In this document: in pieces, positions 37,443 through 46,456 of the stretch | Numbering within the stretch: position 1 is the stretch's first letter | Layout: each line of letters opens with the position of its first letter | NCBI GenBank assembly: GCA_002749065.1 | Contig: PDTX01000008.1 | Coordinates: 35,405-99,404, forward strand | DNA: 64,000 nucleotides | Direction: 5' to 3' | From: Bacteroidia bacterium | Lineage (GTDB): Bacteria; Bacteroidota; Bacteroidia; Bacteroidales; CAJPTX01 | The notes under the pieces: model-generated | The model's database searches: none | What the model was told of the DNA's origin: nothing | Seen by the model: only the letters and a program-made list of their open reading frames with translations | Translations under genes and position numbers: made by a program

Positions 37443-39056
37443 ATGATTAGGAGTATTGCTGAAAACCCGTATCGTATCCTGGGGGTGCATGCCAATGCGC
37501 CGGCGAAGGATAGGGAGGCCAACCGGAGCCGGTTCGACAAGTTCCTGAAGGTGGGGAAGGAGGTGTCTAGCCCCCTGGATTTTAGCGGCTTGCTGGGCCC
37601 GATGGGCCGTACGGCCGAGAGTATAGCCCGGGCCGAGGCGTGCCTGGTACGCGAGGAGGATAGGCTGCGCTACGGCCTGCTGTGGTTCGTGCAGGCGCAC
37701 CCCCTCGACACGGCGGCCTTTGGCGACATGGAGGTAGGGGATGTGCGGGGGGCCATAGAGAAGTGGGAGCGTAAGGATACGGCAAGCACGCTGCAGAACC
37801 GCGTGGTGGTGGCGCTGGCCATGGCGGACTACGCCGGGGCCCTGGGGTTGGCTGAGGTGCTCTACGGGCAGCACGCGGCGGAGCTGTGCCAGCTGCTGCG
37901 GCTCGATGGACGCTACGGGGAGGAGGCCCTGCGGAAGGCGCTGGCCAATGTGCTGCTGGAGGATGTGGGAGGGAAGGCGCTCATGGCCGCACCCCTTTCT
38001 GCCCCTTGGAGGGATGAGTTCGGCGCGGGGGTGGTGGAGCCACTTCTCGCCGAGCTACGCGCCATGGTGGCCACGGCGAGTAGGGCCAGAGAGCGGGGGT
38101 CCCGCGAGGCCCTTCACGCGGGGCGTAAGCTGGCTAAGGAGGCACCACCGAAGCTGGAGGAGCTGAAGGCCATCCTTGGGAAGCGGGATGCGCGCTATGA
38201 GGCCATAGCCGATAAGCTGGGGCAGGAGGTGCTGCAGTGCAGCATCGATTACTTCAACGAAGCGGAGGGGGAGGGGAGGGCGGATAACGCTCTGCAGCTG
38301 CTCAGGAGCGCGAAGGGGATGGTGGTGGGGCGCATGGCCAGGGACCGCGTGCGGGAGAATGAGGCGATACTGGAGAAGATGAAAAAGCAGGAGGCCGTAC
38401 GAGTTGAAATGGACACCTTCATGGCTTCGGTTGTTGCCCTGGGTGCGTGTTACAGCCTGATTGGTTTCACTGCTGCGCTTGAGCGTGCTATACTGGCCTT
38501 CCTCAAAATGAAAAGAGTACTTGGGAAAAGTGAGGTGGCTGAATATGGCACAGTGCTTCAGCGAGTTGTACTGAATGGGATTATCGATTTTTTCAACAAT
38601 GACATCTACTCACCGGTAAATGATGTGCAGGTGTTGTGTTCGGCAATCCCTTTGACCCATAAGAGCTTTGTGATTAGCGTCCTTGATTTTTTTGATGACT
38701 GGGAGCGGGGGAGCGACTTATTTACGCACTGGATTATTCAAACCGAGCTGATTCGAGAGGCTGCCTCTGTGGGCACACGTAGGTATACTCGAACAGTTTT
38801 CAAGACGCCAAGTACCAGTAGGCCTAAGGAGAAATTAAGTAGCACTTCTAGCAAGCCGACTCCTAGTAAGCCGACCCCTAGCAAGCCGACCCCTAGTAAG
38901 CCGAGTAAACCGCAAGCACGGAAATCAGAAAGTCCTGTAAGTAAGCCGGTTAGTACTCAGAAAAAAGATTCCGAATCTGGGGAGCGGAGTGGGATTATCG
39001 CAATCGTAGTCATATTAGCGCTCATAATCCTGCTTCGGTTCTCTCAATGCTCGTAA
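37443..39056 (+). CDS. Degenerate J-domain-like protein with C-terminal membrane anchor
   Basis: A 537-aa protein. Its N-terminus (ENPYRILGVHANAPAKDREANRSRFDKFLKVGKE) resembles the start of a J domain, but the HPD tripeptide needed to stimulate Hsp70 is absent. A long helical region follows. Residues about 467-487 are a Ser-Lys-Pro-Thr-Pro repeat, and the protein ends with one hydrophobic helix (GIIAIVVILALIILLRF) and CS, so it is probably tail-anchored with the body in the cytosol. ATG at 37443 is preferred over a GTG three codons earlier. It is the first gene of an operon with GrpE-like and Hsp70 partners, which supports a co-chaperone role. Codon use shifts to AT-richer in the last third (from about 38390). 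Confidence 0.72.
   Translation: MIRSIAENPYRILGVHANAPAKDREANRSRFDKFLKVGKEVSSPLDFSGLLGPMGRTAESIARAEACLVREEDRLRYGLLWFVQAHPLDTAAFGDMEVGDVRGAIEKWERKDTASTLQNRVVVALAMADYAGALGLAEVLYGQHAAELCQLLRLDGRYGEEALRKALANVLLEDVGGKALMAAPLSAPWRDEFGAGVVEPLLAELRAMVATASRARERGSREALHAGRKLAKEAPPKLEELKAILGKRDARYEAIADKLGQEVLQCSIDYFNEAEGEGRADNALQLLRSAKGMVVGRMARDRVRENEAILEKMKKQEAVRVEMDTFMASVVALGACYSLIGFTAALERAILAFLKMKRVLGKSEVAEYGTVLQRVVLNGIIDFFNNDIYSPVNDVQVLCSAIPLTHKSFVISVLDFFDDWERGSDLFTHWIIQTELIREAASVGTRRYTRTVFKTPSTSRPKEKLSSTSSKPTPSKPTPSKPTPSKPSKPQARKSESPVSKPVSTQKKDSESGERSGIIAIVVILALIILLRFSQCS
38850..38909 (+). repeat. Tandem 15-base repeats in the J-like gene
   Basis: Three near-identical copies and a partial fourth of AG(C/T)AAGCCGACYCCT starting at 38850, 38865, 38880 and 38895, encoding SKPTP units in a linker before the membrane anchor. 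Copy number could vary between strains. Confidence 0.85.
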
Positions 39057-39073
39057 AATAATATTGGAATGAT

Positions 39074-40021
39074 ATGCTTCAGTTGAAACGAATGTTGGTA
39101 TTACTATTCCTAGCTGTATTGGCATTTTCCACTCCCGCCCAATCGCAGCCTAGCGACCCCCTCCCCCTCCGCCTCCAGAGGAGCGAGGAGCGGGTGGAAC
39201 GACTTGAGAATGAGCTTGCAGAGAAGCAGCGTCAGCTTGCTGGCCTGAGCAGGGAACTCGGTAGGAATAGCGAGCAGCTGCAGCAGTCCATGCAGCGCAT
39301 TGACGAGCTTGCGCTTCAGGGTGATAGCCTTGCTGCTCGCCTTCAGGAGCTTGAGGGTGGCCTCGTGAGGATAGAGGAGGAGGGGCGCATGGCCTTGGAT
39401 AGCGCCCGTCGCGGGCTGGAGCTTGGCCAGCAGCAGCTGGGGGGCGAAGTCGCCACCCAGCATAGGCATCTCCTGTGGGCCTTCGCCGGGGCGGTGCTGC
39501 TGGTGGTTCTGGTATACGCCCTTCTCCGCCAGACCTTTAGTCGGGGTAAGCGGGGACTGCATGCAGATCTGGAGACTGTGCGCGCCGCCCAGCGGCAGAT
39601 GGAGGAGACGAACGTGAAGCTGGATGGGCAGATGGTGTCCCTGCTTGAGGGCATGATGGAGGCCCAGCAGGCGGGCGGGCGGGGCGGCGATACGGACCAT
39701 TCCCTGGCCCTGAAGGTGGCCGACGAGATAGTGCGCATAGAGACCAACCTGGCGCATATGGACCCCAGCATCAAGGGCCATAAGCAGCTGAGCAAGGGGG
39801 TGGAGCGGATACGCAACAACTTCCTGGCCAATGGCTACGAGATGGTGAGCATGCTGGGGAGGCCCTACGATGAGAACATGAAGGCCGTGGCCTCCTTCGA
39901 GACGGACGAGGAGCTGGAGCCCGGGCAGCGGGTAATCACCCGTGTCATCAAGCCCCAGGTGAACTACAAGGGGAAGCAGATACAGGCCGCGCAGATCGTC
40001 GTGAGCCAGAATATTGAATAG
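39074..40021 (+). CDS. Membrane-anchored GrpE-like nucleotide exchange factor
   Basis: A 315-aa protein. A signal-peptide-like start (about residues 1-24, ending PAQSQ) is followed by a coiled coil (about 34-125), a transmembrane helix (132-151), a second coiled region, and a C-terminal domain with GrpE features (NNFLANGYEMVSMLGRPYDENMKAV...PGQRVITRVIKPQVNYKGKQIQAAQIVVSQ). Canonical GrpE is cytosolic and lacks the membrane part. The likely topology is periplasmic coiled coil and cytosolic GrpE head, poised to exchange nucleotide on the Hsp70 encoded 27 bases downstream. It follows the J-like gene by 17 bases. Confidence 0.75.
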   Translation: MLQLKRMLVLLFLAVLAFSTPAQSQPSDPLPLRLQRSEERVERLENELAEKQRQLAGLSRELGRNSEQLQQSMQRIDELALQGDSLAARLQELEGGLVRIEEEGRMALDSARRGLELGQQQLGGEVATQHRHLLWAFAGAVLLVVLVYALLRQTFSRGKRGLHADLETVRAAQRQMEETNVKLDGQMVSLLEGMMEAQQAGGRGGDTDHSLALKVADEIVRIETNLAHMDPSIKGHKQLSKGVERIRNNFLANGYEMVSMLGRPYDENMKAVASFETDEELEPGQRVITRVIKPQVNYKGKQIQAAQIVVSQNIE

Positions 40022-40048
40022 ATACACAGAGACCTAAAGAGCAAGAGC

Positions 40049-42529
40049 ATGGCAAGAGCGCAAATCGACTACGGCATTGACCTCGGGACGACCAACTCGG
40101 CGATATGCCGCATGGAGGGGGGTGTCCCCACGATAAAGAAAACCGATACCCAGAAGGATACCATGCCCTCCTGCGTGGCCTTCACCCGCAAGAAGGGCGT
40201 GCGGGCCGGGGATAGCGCCTTCAACGACCTGAAGACCGACCGCAAGCGGCGGGCCTCCGGGGACGCGCAGGAGGCGAATGCATTCATCGAGTTCAAGCGT
40301 ACCATGGGGACGGATACGCAGTACCCGAGCTCGCACATGGGACGCGCCTTCAGCAGCGAGGAGCTGTCGGCCGAGGTGCTTAAGGCGCTCAAGAGCTTCA
40401 TCCAGGACGAGGTGGTGACGGCGGCCGTGGTCACCGTGCCGGCCAAGTTCACCGCCAACCAGAAGAACGCGACCCTGGAGGCGGCCCGCATGGCGGGGCT
40501 GGCAAAGTGCGAGCTCCTGCAGGAGCCCATAGCCGCCGCCATGGCCTACGGCATCTCCTCGCAGGAGAAGGCGGGGCGCTGGGTGGTGTTCGACTTTGGC
40601 GGGGGCACCTTCGATGCGGCCCTGCTGAAGGTGGAGGACGGCATCATGCAGGTGAGCGACACCGCGGGGGACAACTACCTCGGGGGGAAGAACCTCGATG
40701 AGGCCGTGGTGGAGCACTTCATCCTCCCCTACCTCCGCCGCGAGTACTCGCTGGAGGGGACCTTCGCCGACAAGACCAGGCTCAACGCGCTGCGGGAGCT
40801 CGTCAAGGGCTACGCGGAGGAGTTCAAGAACCAGCTCTCGTTTCGGGATAGCTACGACCTCATCTCCAATCTCGGCGAGCTGGGCGAGGATGAGGATGGG
40901 GAGGACATGGAGCTGGACCTCACCCTGACGCAGAGCCAGCTCTTCGAGGTGCTCCGCCCCCTCTTCCAGAAGGCCGTGGACATCACCCGGGAGCTAGTGC
41001 AGCGCAATGGCCTGAAGGGGAGCGATATATCCAGCCTAATCCTTGTGGGCGGGCCCACGCACTCCCCGCTGATACGCAGCATGCTGCAGGAGCAGATTAC
41101 GCCCAATGTGAAGACGGATGCCGACCCCATGACGGTGGTGGCCGAAGGGGCAGCCCTGTACGCCTCGAGCATCAAGAACGAGGGGGCGGCGGCGCAGGTC
41201 GAGGTGGGCACGGTGAAGTTCGACCTGGACTACGAGGCAACCTCGGTGGACAGCTCCGTGTGGATGAGCGTGAAGCTGGCCGACGGGGCGGCCACCCCGG
41301 TGATGCTCGAGCTGCTTAGGGGCGATGGTGCGTGGGGTAGCGATAGGGTGCGCATAGACGCGAAGGGCGATGTGGTGGAGCTGAGCCTGGTGGAGGGGAG
41401 GGCCAATGGCTTCCGCCTCCGCTGCTTCGATGGGCAGGGCAACCAGCTCCCCTGCTTCCCGGAGGAGATCAGCATCATACAGGGCTCGAAGATTGGCGCG
41501 GCCCCGCTCCCCTACAACATTGCCATCGCGCGCTGGGACGCGGAGAAGGAGCAGCAGGTAATAGCCTTTGTGCAGGGGCTCGAGAAGAATAAGCCGCTGC
41601 CCGCGGTGGGTACGCGCAACGGCCTCAAGACGACGGCCCAGCTTCGGCCGGGCGTGGGGAGCGACATCGTGAAGGTGCCCATCTACCAGGCCGAGGAGAA
41701 CAGCGAGGGGCATCTGGCCTCCCTCTATGAGTACGTGGCGGATGTGATTGTCACCGGCGAGGAGGTGGGGCGGCTCGTCCCGGCGGGCTCGTCGGTGGAC
41801 CTCACGCTGAAGGTGGATAGCTCGGAGATGATGGAGCTGGAGATGTACTTCATTGAGACGGACGAGACGGTGACCAAGCAGCTGGACACCTCAAAGAAGC
41901 AGTCCGTGCAGGAGGCGAGCATGCTCGTGCAGCAGCTCCTGCGGGATGCGGACAGGGAGCTGCTACGTTTGGAGCGGGCTGGTGTAGACACCGCGCGGGT
42001 GCGGGAGGAGCTCGAAAGGGCGAGGGCGGAGGTTGGCCGCAGCTCTGAGCCCAAGGCCGCGCTCCAGCACGTGAAGGAGGTGATGCGTAGCGTGCAGCAT
42101 CTGGATAGCAGCTCCTCCTGGGACCAGGTGGAGGGTGAGCTGAAGACGGCGTTCGACAGGCTGGAGCAGGCGGTCCAGAAGAAGGGGGGTGCCGAGATTG
42201 CGGCCAACCACCGCGAGCTGAAGGCCAAGGCCGAGCAGGCCATGCACCGCAAGGATGTGCAGCTGGCCAAGGAGCTCATAGAGATGGCCATACAGATGGA
42301 ATTCAACCTGACCCGTAGGGAGAAGTTTCTCGGCCTGCTGTTCTACATGGACCAGGATTTCAACACGATACCGTGGAGCGATGCCGGGCGTGCTCGCCAG
42401 CTGATTAACAGGGCCATGCAGATGGCGACCAGCGGCGAGAGCGAGGAGCAGCTCATGGCCTGCATCGCAGAGGCCTACAGGCTGATACCGCAGGGTAGTG
42501 GCCCGGATGCGTCCGGCTTGCTAAGCTAA
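40049..42529 (+). CDS. Divergent Hsp70-family chaperone
   Basis: An 826-aa protein. The nucleotide-binding domain (about 1-375) keeps the phosphate loops YGIDLGTTNS and FDFGGGTFD and the adenosine motif LVGGPTHSPLI, so ATP binding and hydrolysis look intact. Length and C-terminus differ from DnaK (about 640): the substrate-binding part (about 390-600) is poorly matched, and a long helical tail (about 620-820) with heptad patterns follows, with no EEVD-like end. It is probably a specialised chaperone working with the membrane J-like and GrpE-like proteins encoded just upstream. The AAA+ gene begins 13 bases after its stop. Confidence 0.88.
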   Translation: MARAQIDYGIDLGTTNSAICRMEGGVPTIKKTDTQKDTMPSCVAFTRKKGVRAGDSAFNDLKTDRKRRASGDAQEANAFIEFKRTMGTDTQYPSSHMGRAFSSEELSAEVLKALKSFIQDEVVTAAVVTVPAKFTANQKNATLEAARMAGLAKCELLQEPIAAAMAYGISSQEKAGRWVVFDFGGGTFDAALLKVEDGIMQVSDTAGDNYLGGKNLDEAVVEHFILPYLRREYSLEGTFADKTRLNALRELVKGYAEEFKNQLSFRDSYDLISNLGELGEDEDGEDMELDLTLTQSQLFEVLRPLFQKAVDITRELVQRNGLKGSDISSLILVGGPTHSPLIRSMLQEQITPNVKTDADPMTVVAEGAALYASSIKNEGAAAQVEVGTVKFDLDYEATSVDSSVWMSVKLADGAATPVMLELLRGDGAWGSDRVRIDAKGDVVELSLVEGRANGFRLRCFDGQGNQLPCFPEEISIIQGSKIGAAPLPYNIAIARWDAEKEQQVIAFVQGLEKNKPLPAVGTRNGLKTTAQLRPGVGSDIVKVPIYQAEENSEGHLASLYEYVADVIVTGEEVGRLVPAGSSVDLTLKVDSSEMMELEMYFIETDETVTKQLDTSKKQSVQEASMLVQQLLRDADRELLRLERAGVDTARVREELERARAEVGRSSEPKAALQHVKEVMRSVQHLDSSSSWDQVEGELKTAFDRLEQAVQKKGGAEIAANHRELKAKAEQAMHRKDVQLAKELIEMAIQMEFNLTRREKFLGLLFYMDQDFNTIPWSDAGRARQLINRAMQMATSGESEEQLMACIAEAYRLIPQGSGPDASGLLS

Positions 42530-42542
42530 TACTCCTCGGGCC

Positions 42543-44306
42543 ATGCTGTTCCAGAAGGGCGATACTATCGGGGCGTACGAGGTGCTCTTCCCCCTCTCGG
42601 GGGACGACATCTCCGAGACCTACAGGGTTCGCACCCCCTCTGGGGGGGTGGCCTTCCTGCGCCTGCTCGATGCCGGGCATTGCCTCCCCGGGCAGCTCTT
42701 GCCGTCCGGGGTGCCGCTCGAGCTGGATGCCTGCCGGCGGATGGAGCATCCCGGCCTTCCGGTCCACCTCGCGGATGGAACCCTACCCCTGCGGGGGCGC
42801 ACGTTCTTCTACCTGGTGACGCGCTTTGTGAGCGGTGAGACGCTGGCCGACCGGCTGGTGCGTAGCACCACCATCTCGGTGTTTGAGAGCCGGCAAATCG
42901 CGCTCGACCTCCTCGCCGCCCTCGAGGCTGTGCACAGCCTTGCCCCGACGGGAATTACGCACAATGCGGTCTGCCCCTCTTCGGTGCTGCTGAACCTGGC
43001 GGATGAGGGGGCTAGACTGCAGCTGGTGGCCTGGGACTCCGCGAGGTACATCGGTGCCAAGCCCGATGGGGAGGAGGTGCTGGATAGGACCCCCATGGAC
43101 TACCTGGCCAACGAACGCCTCAATGGCATCGGGAGCGTGCAGGGCGATATCTTTGCTGTGGGCGTGCTCCTCTACCACATGGTCTTCGGCATAACGCCCT
43201 GGGCCACAGTGGGGGGGATGAGCTTTGCGCAGCGGGCGGAGAAGCTACGGGTGGCCCGGCGGCAGTCGCTACGCATTCCGGAGATACCGGTCTTCGAGCT
43301 GGATGATGGCCTCATGCATATCATGGTGAAGGCCATGGCCAGCGATATTGATGCCCGTTTCCAGACGGCGCGGGAGTTTGCCAGCGCGCTGCGGGGAGAG
43401 CTGGAGGTGCGGCCTACGCCGAGTGGCTCGCCCTTCGGGAAGGGGATGCCTAGCCAGGTAGCTGAGCCTAAGGGCGGTGGCCGTGGCTTCGCCGATGTGG
43501 TCGGCATGCAGGAGCTCAAGGAGCTGCTCAGGAGTAGCGTGATAGATACCCTCAGGGACAGGGAGAGGGCGGAGCGCTACAAGTTGAGCATCCCCAACGG
43601 GATGTTGCTGTATGGGCCCCCGGGCTGTGGCAAAACCTACATCGCGCAGAAGTTCGCCGAGGAGGCCGGGTACGATTTCCTGTACGTTAAATCCTCCGAC
43701 CTCGCGTCCATATACGTGCATGGTTCGCAGGAGAAGATAGGCCAGCTATTTGACGACGCTCGGCAGAAGGCGCCCACCATACTCTGCTTCGACGAGTTCG
43801 ACGCGCTGGTGCCCTCCCGTGAGTACGCGAGCAGCGCCAGCCAGGCGGGGGAGGTCAACGAGTTTCTCTCCCAGCTGAATAACTGCGGCAAGGACGGGGT
43901 GTTCGTCATAGCCTCGACCAACAGGGCGGATAGAATAGACCCCGCTGTCCTGCGTCGCGGAAGGATTGATAGGCTGATATACGTGCCTCTGCCCGATGCC
44001 CCCACCCGCGCGGCGCTGTTTGCGCACTATCTCGACGGGCGGCCGACGGAGCTGGGCATAGACTGCGCCATGCTGGCGGATAGGAGCAACGGCTTCGTGG
44101 CCAGCGATATAACCTTTGTGGTGGATGCAGTGGCCATACAGGCCGCCCAGTCCGATTTGCTCATCACCCAGGCCATGCTCGTGGAGGAGCTGGCGCGCAG
44201 TCGCCCTTCCCTGAGCCCGGAGGTTCTCGCGGGCTACGAGGCCCAGCGGCTCGAGCTGGAGGGTGGGGGAGCAGCCCCGTCCGCAAGGAGGAAGATAGGT
44301 TTTTGA
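42543..44306 (+). CDS. Pseudokinase fused to AAA+ ATPase
   Basis: A 587-aa fusion. Residues about 10-285 have the layout of a Ser/Thr protein kinase, but the catalytic residues are lost: the VAIK lysine position reads VAFL (36-39), the HRD Asp is replaced (HNAVCPSS, N141), and DFG reads AWDS. Residues about 310-520 are an AAA+ module of the FtsH/Cdc48 kind with Walker A GPPGCGKT (near 358), Walker B LCFDEFDAL and arginine finger RRGRIDR, all intact. The pseudokinase may act as substrate receptor or regulator for an unfoldase motor. It sits between the Hsp70 and TerB-like genes, so it probably belongs to the same machine. Confidence 0.82.
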   Translation: MLFQKGDTIGAYEVLFPLSGDDISETYRVRTPSGGVAFLRLLDAGHCLPGQLLPSGVPLELDACRRMEHPGLPVHLADGTLPLRGRTFFYLVTRFVSGETLADRLVRSTTISVFESRQIALDLLAALEAVHSLAPTGITHNAVCPSSVLLNLADEGARLQLVAWDSARYIGAKPDGEEVLDRTPMDYLANERLNGIGSVQGDIFAVGVLLYHMVFGITPWATVGGMSFAQRAEKLRVARRQSLRIPEIPVFELDDGLMHIMVKAMASDIDARFQTAREFASALRGELEVRPTPSGSPFGKGMPSQVAEPKGGGRGFADVVGMQELKELLRSSVIDTLRDRERAERYKLSIPNGMLLYGPPGCGKTYIAQKFAEEAGYDFLYVKSSDLASIYVHGSQEKIGQLFDDARQKAPTILCFDEFDALVPSREYASSASQAGEVNEFLSQLNNCGKDGVFVIASTNRADRIDPAVLRRGRIDRLIYVPLPDAPTRAALFAHYLDGRPTELGIDCAMLADRSNGFVASDITFVVDAVAIQAAQSDLLITQAMLVEELARSRPSLSPEVLAGYEAQRLELEGGGAAPSARRKIGF

Positions 44307-44351
44307 GCAAGAGAACTCGCGAAAGGAATTACCGATAACGCATAGAGCATT

Positions 44352-44852
44352 ATGACTGAAGAGCGGAAAGAACTGTACTGGCTGACGGCCTTTTGCTGCA
44401 TGGCATGCGATGGAGAGATTGTACCCGAGGAGGTGCAGATGCTGCGCCAGCTACTGGAGGAGAGGAGGGAGCTTGCCTCGGAGCGCTTCGAGGAGACCCT
44501 GAAGGCCTGGACCGCAAGAATACAGCGGGAGGGGAAACCCTTCCTGCTGAGCTATCTATACCGCCTGGGGGAGGAGAAGCTGTCGAAGGAAGAGGAGCTA
44601 TTCATCCTCCAGATTGCCATGGATACCATCCTGGCCGACAACGTGATAGAGTATAGCGAAGTCAAGTTCTTCAAGACGATACGCGCCCAGCTATCGGTCA
44701 GCGATGACGAGATACGCGCGGGCGTTGAGCGCCTGGAGGAGGACTTCCTTCTGCAGGATATCCGGCGTAGCCTCGAGGAGTTGGCCCAGGACTACTTCGA
44801 GTCGGTCGGCATGCTCGCGGAGGTGAAGGTGAGCGGGCTCGGGGAGGGCTAG
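44352..44852 (+). CDS. TerB-like protein
   Basis: A 166-aa helical protein with the two acidic repeats of the TerB/tellurite-resistance-B fold: ACDGEIVPEEVQML near residues 18-31 and LADNVIEYSEVKFF near 94-107. TerB domains bind metal and often link membrane stress modules to other proteins. It follows the AAA+ gene by 45 bases and is likely the last member of the chaperone operon. The match is by pattern only. Confidence 0.65.
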   Translation: MTEERKELYWLTAFCCMACDGEIVPEEVQMLRQLLEERRELASERFEETLKAWTARIQREGKPFLLSYLYRLGEEKLSKEEELFILQIAMDTILADNVIEYSEVKFFKTIRAQLSVSDDEIRAGVERLEEDFLLQDIRRSLEELAQDYFESVGMLAEVKVSGLGEG

Positions 44853-44914
44853 CGCACCCAGAGCCAAAGTATGTGGCAGATTGATTGCTAATTCTTAATC
44901 AAAAACTAATACCT

Positions 44915-45286
44915 ATGTTTCTTGCTAGTAACCAGCGGATTAAGGGGAGCTCTCTGACGATATCGTGCATGCTGCTGGTCGCGCTCCTCATGACGGGTTG
45001 CTCCATGTACACCGACCCTTTACCATCGTTCCCCCCAGTGGATGGAGTGTGGGGCTTCATAAAAGCATTCTTTTACTTCAATTTGTACGCCTTGCTCTAC
45101 TCCCTCCCCTTCCTGCTAATTGGCCTACCGCAGATTGGCTATATCATACTGATATATAGGCTGATAGCGAATGATGTCTATTCCTGGTGGATGGTCTTGC
45201 TGTTTGCTGGCCCTATAGTTCCCCTTTTGATACAGATTACCAGCTTCCTGCTTCTGGGCATAGCGAGGCTTTTCGGCAGGGATTGA
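44915..45286 (+). CDS. Small membrane lipoprotein, unknown function
   Basis: A 123-aa protein with a lipobox (LLMTGC, Cys near residue 29) and three further hydrophobic segments (about 45-65, 68-85 and 92-115), an unusual mix for a lipoprotein; the first segment may instead be a plain membrane helix. The ATG at 44915 is preferred over an upstream TTG. It lies 62 bases after the TerB-like gene on the same strand. No family recognised. Confidence 0.6.
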   Translation: MFLASNQRIKGSSLTISCMLLVALLMTGCSMYTDPLPSFPPVDGVWGFIKAFFYFNLYALLYSLPFLLIGLPQIGYIILIYRLIANDVYSWWMVLLFAGPIVPLLIQITSFLLLGIARLFGRD

Positions 45287-45378
45287 GCGGGTGAGGCGTG
45301 AGCGTATTGGTTTTTTTTATTGGTAGTAGAATAGATAGCAAAGTATAGATAATCTGTCTGTACAGTTTAACATGTAGA

Positions 45379-46257
45379 ATGATGGCAAAGAAAATATCAA
45401 TCATAGTAATTCTTCTACTGCTGTATATGCAGGATGGGTGGTCGCAGGCACTACGATTTACAGGCCTATCGTTTCATGAAGTAGGAGAGATGTATAGGGG
45501 AACGCCACATATTGAAGACGAGCTTAGATATAAAGACGCTGATATTTACTGCATTAGTATCAACACTTGGCCAGGGGAGCAGCGCTATATGTATTTTGAT
45601 AAAAAATTTCCAAATACTTTATGTGCTATTATTCCATCTAATACCAAACTCTACCATGAATATGCCAATTGGCTCGATATGTATAGCTCTTCCTATGATG
45701 AGTTTCATTGGGTCTTGGCTGGCATCCCTTCTCAAAGGGTGAAGAAGTGTGTAGGCGATAAATTTTCGGGTGGGAAACCATATTTTCTCATTCAGACGAG
45801 GTACATCTGGGAAGGTAACGATGCGGAGCAAGAGATGGCTAAAGAGCAGAGAAATTTTGAGGATATAGTGGCGGCGAGTCTCATAAGAGCACATTCGTAT
45901 GATTATGCGCTCGCCATTTTGAGTGCGGTGGGTATAGACAAAGCACATGTATATTTAGATAATGTGCACCTAAAAGACTCGTTGCCCTATCTAAAGGTAA
46001 ACATAATTCAAATGTATACAACCTCGGTTAGACTTTTTTTAATGTGGGGGGCAGATGATAATGGATTGTTTGGGAATTTTCTTGTAGAAAAAAGCAAAAT
46101 AGCACGTATTGAGAACTATTTTAATACGATGTGTTCTCGTAAGGAAGGTGAAGAAAAATGGATATTCGTATCAACTTTATATCCGGGTGAAAGGGTGATT
46201 ATGAAAGATAATACCAAAACTGGCATTTATGTATATTATGAAATTAAAACAATGTGA
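45379..46257 (+). CDS. AT-rich secreted protein, unknown function
   Basis: A 292-aa protein with a signal peptide (about residues 1-23, ending GWSQ). The rest is soluble, and no domain is recognised. Base composition is strikingly AT-rich compared with every other gene in the window, and the codons favour A/T endings, consistent with recent transfer. It lies between a small lipoprotein and the S1C protease gene on the same strand. A long T run lies at 45311-45318 ahead of it. Function unknown. Confidence 0.65.
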   Translation: MMAKKISIIVILLLLYMQDGWSQALRFTGLSFHEVGEMYRGTPHIEDELRYKDADIYCISINTWPGEQRYMYFDKKFPNTLCAIIPSNTKLYHEYANWLDMYSSSYDEFHWVLAGIPSQRVKKCVGDKFSGGKPYFLIQTRYIWEGNDAEQEMAKEQRNFEDIVAASLIRAHSYDYALAILSAVGIDKAHVYLDNVHLKDSLPYLKVNIIQMYTTSVRLFLMWGADDNGLFGNFLVEKSKIARIENYFNTMCSRKEGEEKWIFVSTLYPGERVIMKDNTKTGIYVYYEIKTM

Positions 46258-46354
46258 GCTTTTCCTCGTGAGTATCATCGAAACCCCATGAAAGTATTTA
46301 CGTTATATATACTTGTAGCTGTGTCACAATGAAGGGAATTGAGTAGTACGAGGG

Positions 46355-46362
46355 TAAGTTTG
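46355..46362 (+). promoter_or_regulatory. Possible -7 element for the trypsin-like protease gene
   Basis: TAAGTTTG matches TAnnTTTG about 95 bases before the ATG at 46457. The nearest TTG is only 13 bases upstream, too close for a -33 element. Confidence 0.4.
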
Positions 46363-46456
46363 CGGGCTGTACAACGGAGAGAATACCTTTCTTGCTGTGC
46401 CTCGTGCCGTAGTTGTCAAGCTGGATGAATTGGGCTAATAAAGTAGATATGGGAAG

